Below are positions 6,098-6,102 of a stretch of DNA of 6,102 bases, piece by piece. The position numbers and the translations under genes are program-made. Within the stretch, counting starts at the first letter, position 1; every line of letters starts with the position of its first letter. The DNA is taken from contig CAYXBU010000087.1 of assembly GCA_964463245.1 (NCBI GenBank), forward strand, positions 1-6,102. Reading direction: 5' to 3'. This stretch comes from CAMEON01 sp964463245. Its GTDB lineage: Bacteria; Bacillota; Clostridia; Oscillospirales; CAG-272. The notes beneath the pieces are model-generated. The model saw only the letters and a program-made list of their open reading frames with translations, ran no database searches and was not told where the DNA came from.

Positions 6098-6102
6098 ATT
6101 TA

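Overview
The window looks like chromosomal DNA from a moderately GC-rich member of the Clostridia, probably an uncultured gut or rumen lineage. The support is strong AGGAGG ribosome binding sites, consensus sigma-A promoters with 17-bp spacers, a transketolase split into two genes, a Gram-positive style lipoprotein with an acidic Ser/Thr linker, and the MEP isoprenoid pathway gene ispE. The taxon is an inference. No phage, transposon, CRISPR, tRNA or rRNA signal was seen.

Left part (1-3418, minus strand): a three-gene operon read from a perfect TTGACA-17-TATAAT promoter at 3390-3418. Its order is transketolase N-terminal subunit (2469-3305), transketolase C-terminal subunit (1487-2455), then a cytoplasmic glycoside-hydrolase-like protein resembling the DUF5722 family (1-1458). 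Gaps are 13 and 28 nt and each gene has its own strong ribosome binding site. The two transketolase halves should form one ThDP enzyme of the non-oxidative pentose phosphate pathway. The third gene looks like a clan GH-A TIM barrel with two plausible catalytic glutamates and no signal peptide.

Middle (3490-4081, minus strand): a single-gene unit for a small lipoprotein (3532-4020) with its own perfect promoter and a strong terminator hairpin. Its folded domain may be of the DUF4430 (transcobalamin-like) type.

Right part (4139-6077, plus strand): a divergent promoter drives two genes. The first (4202-5131) encodes a 309-residue protein that appears to be a shortened uronate isomerase (UxaC) relative without the catalytic histidine motif, so a likely pseudoenzyme. 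It overlaps by 11 nt the second gene, ispE (5121-6032), which keeps all three GHMP-kinase motifs. A GC-rich hairpin follows ispE, and short overlapping inverted repeats lie at the right edge.

The most interesting signal is the UxaC-like protein coupled to ispE. The second is the pairing of a cytosolic glycosidase-like protein with a split transketolase. All long ORFs antisense to these genes are explained by codon bias.
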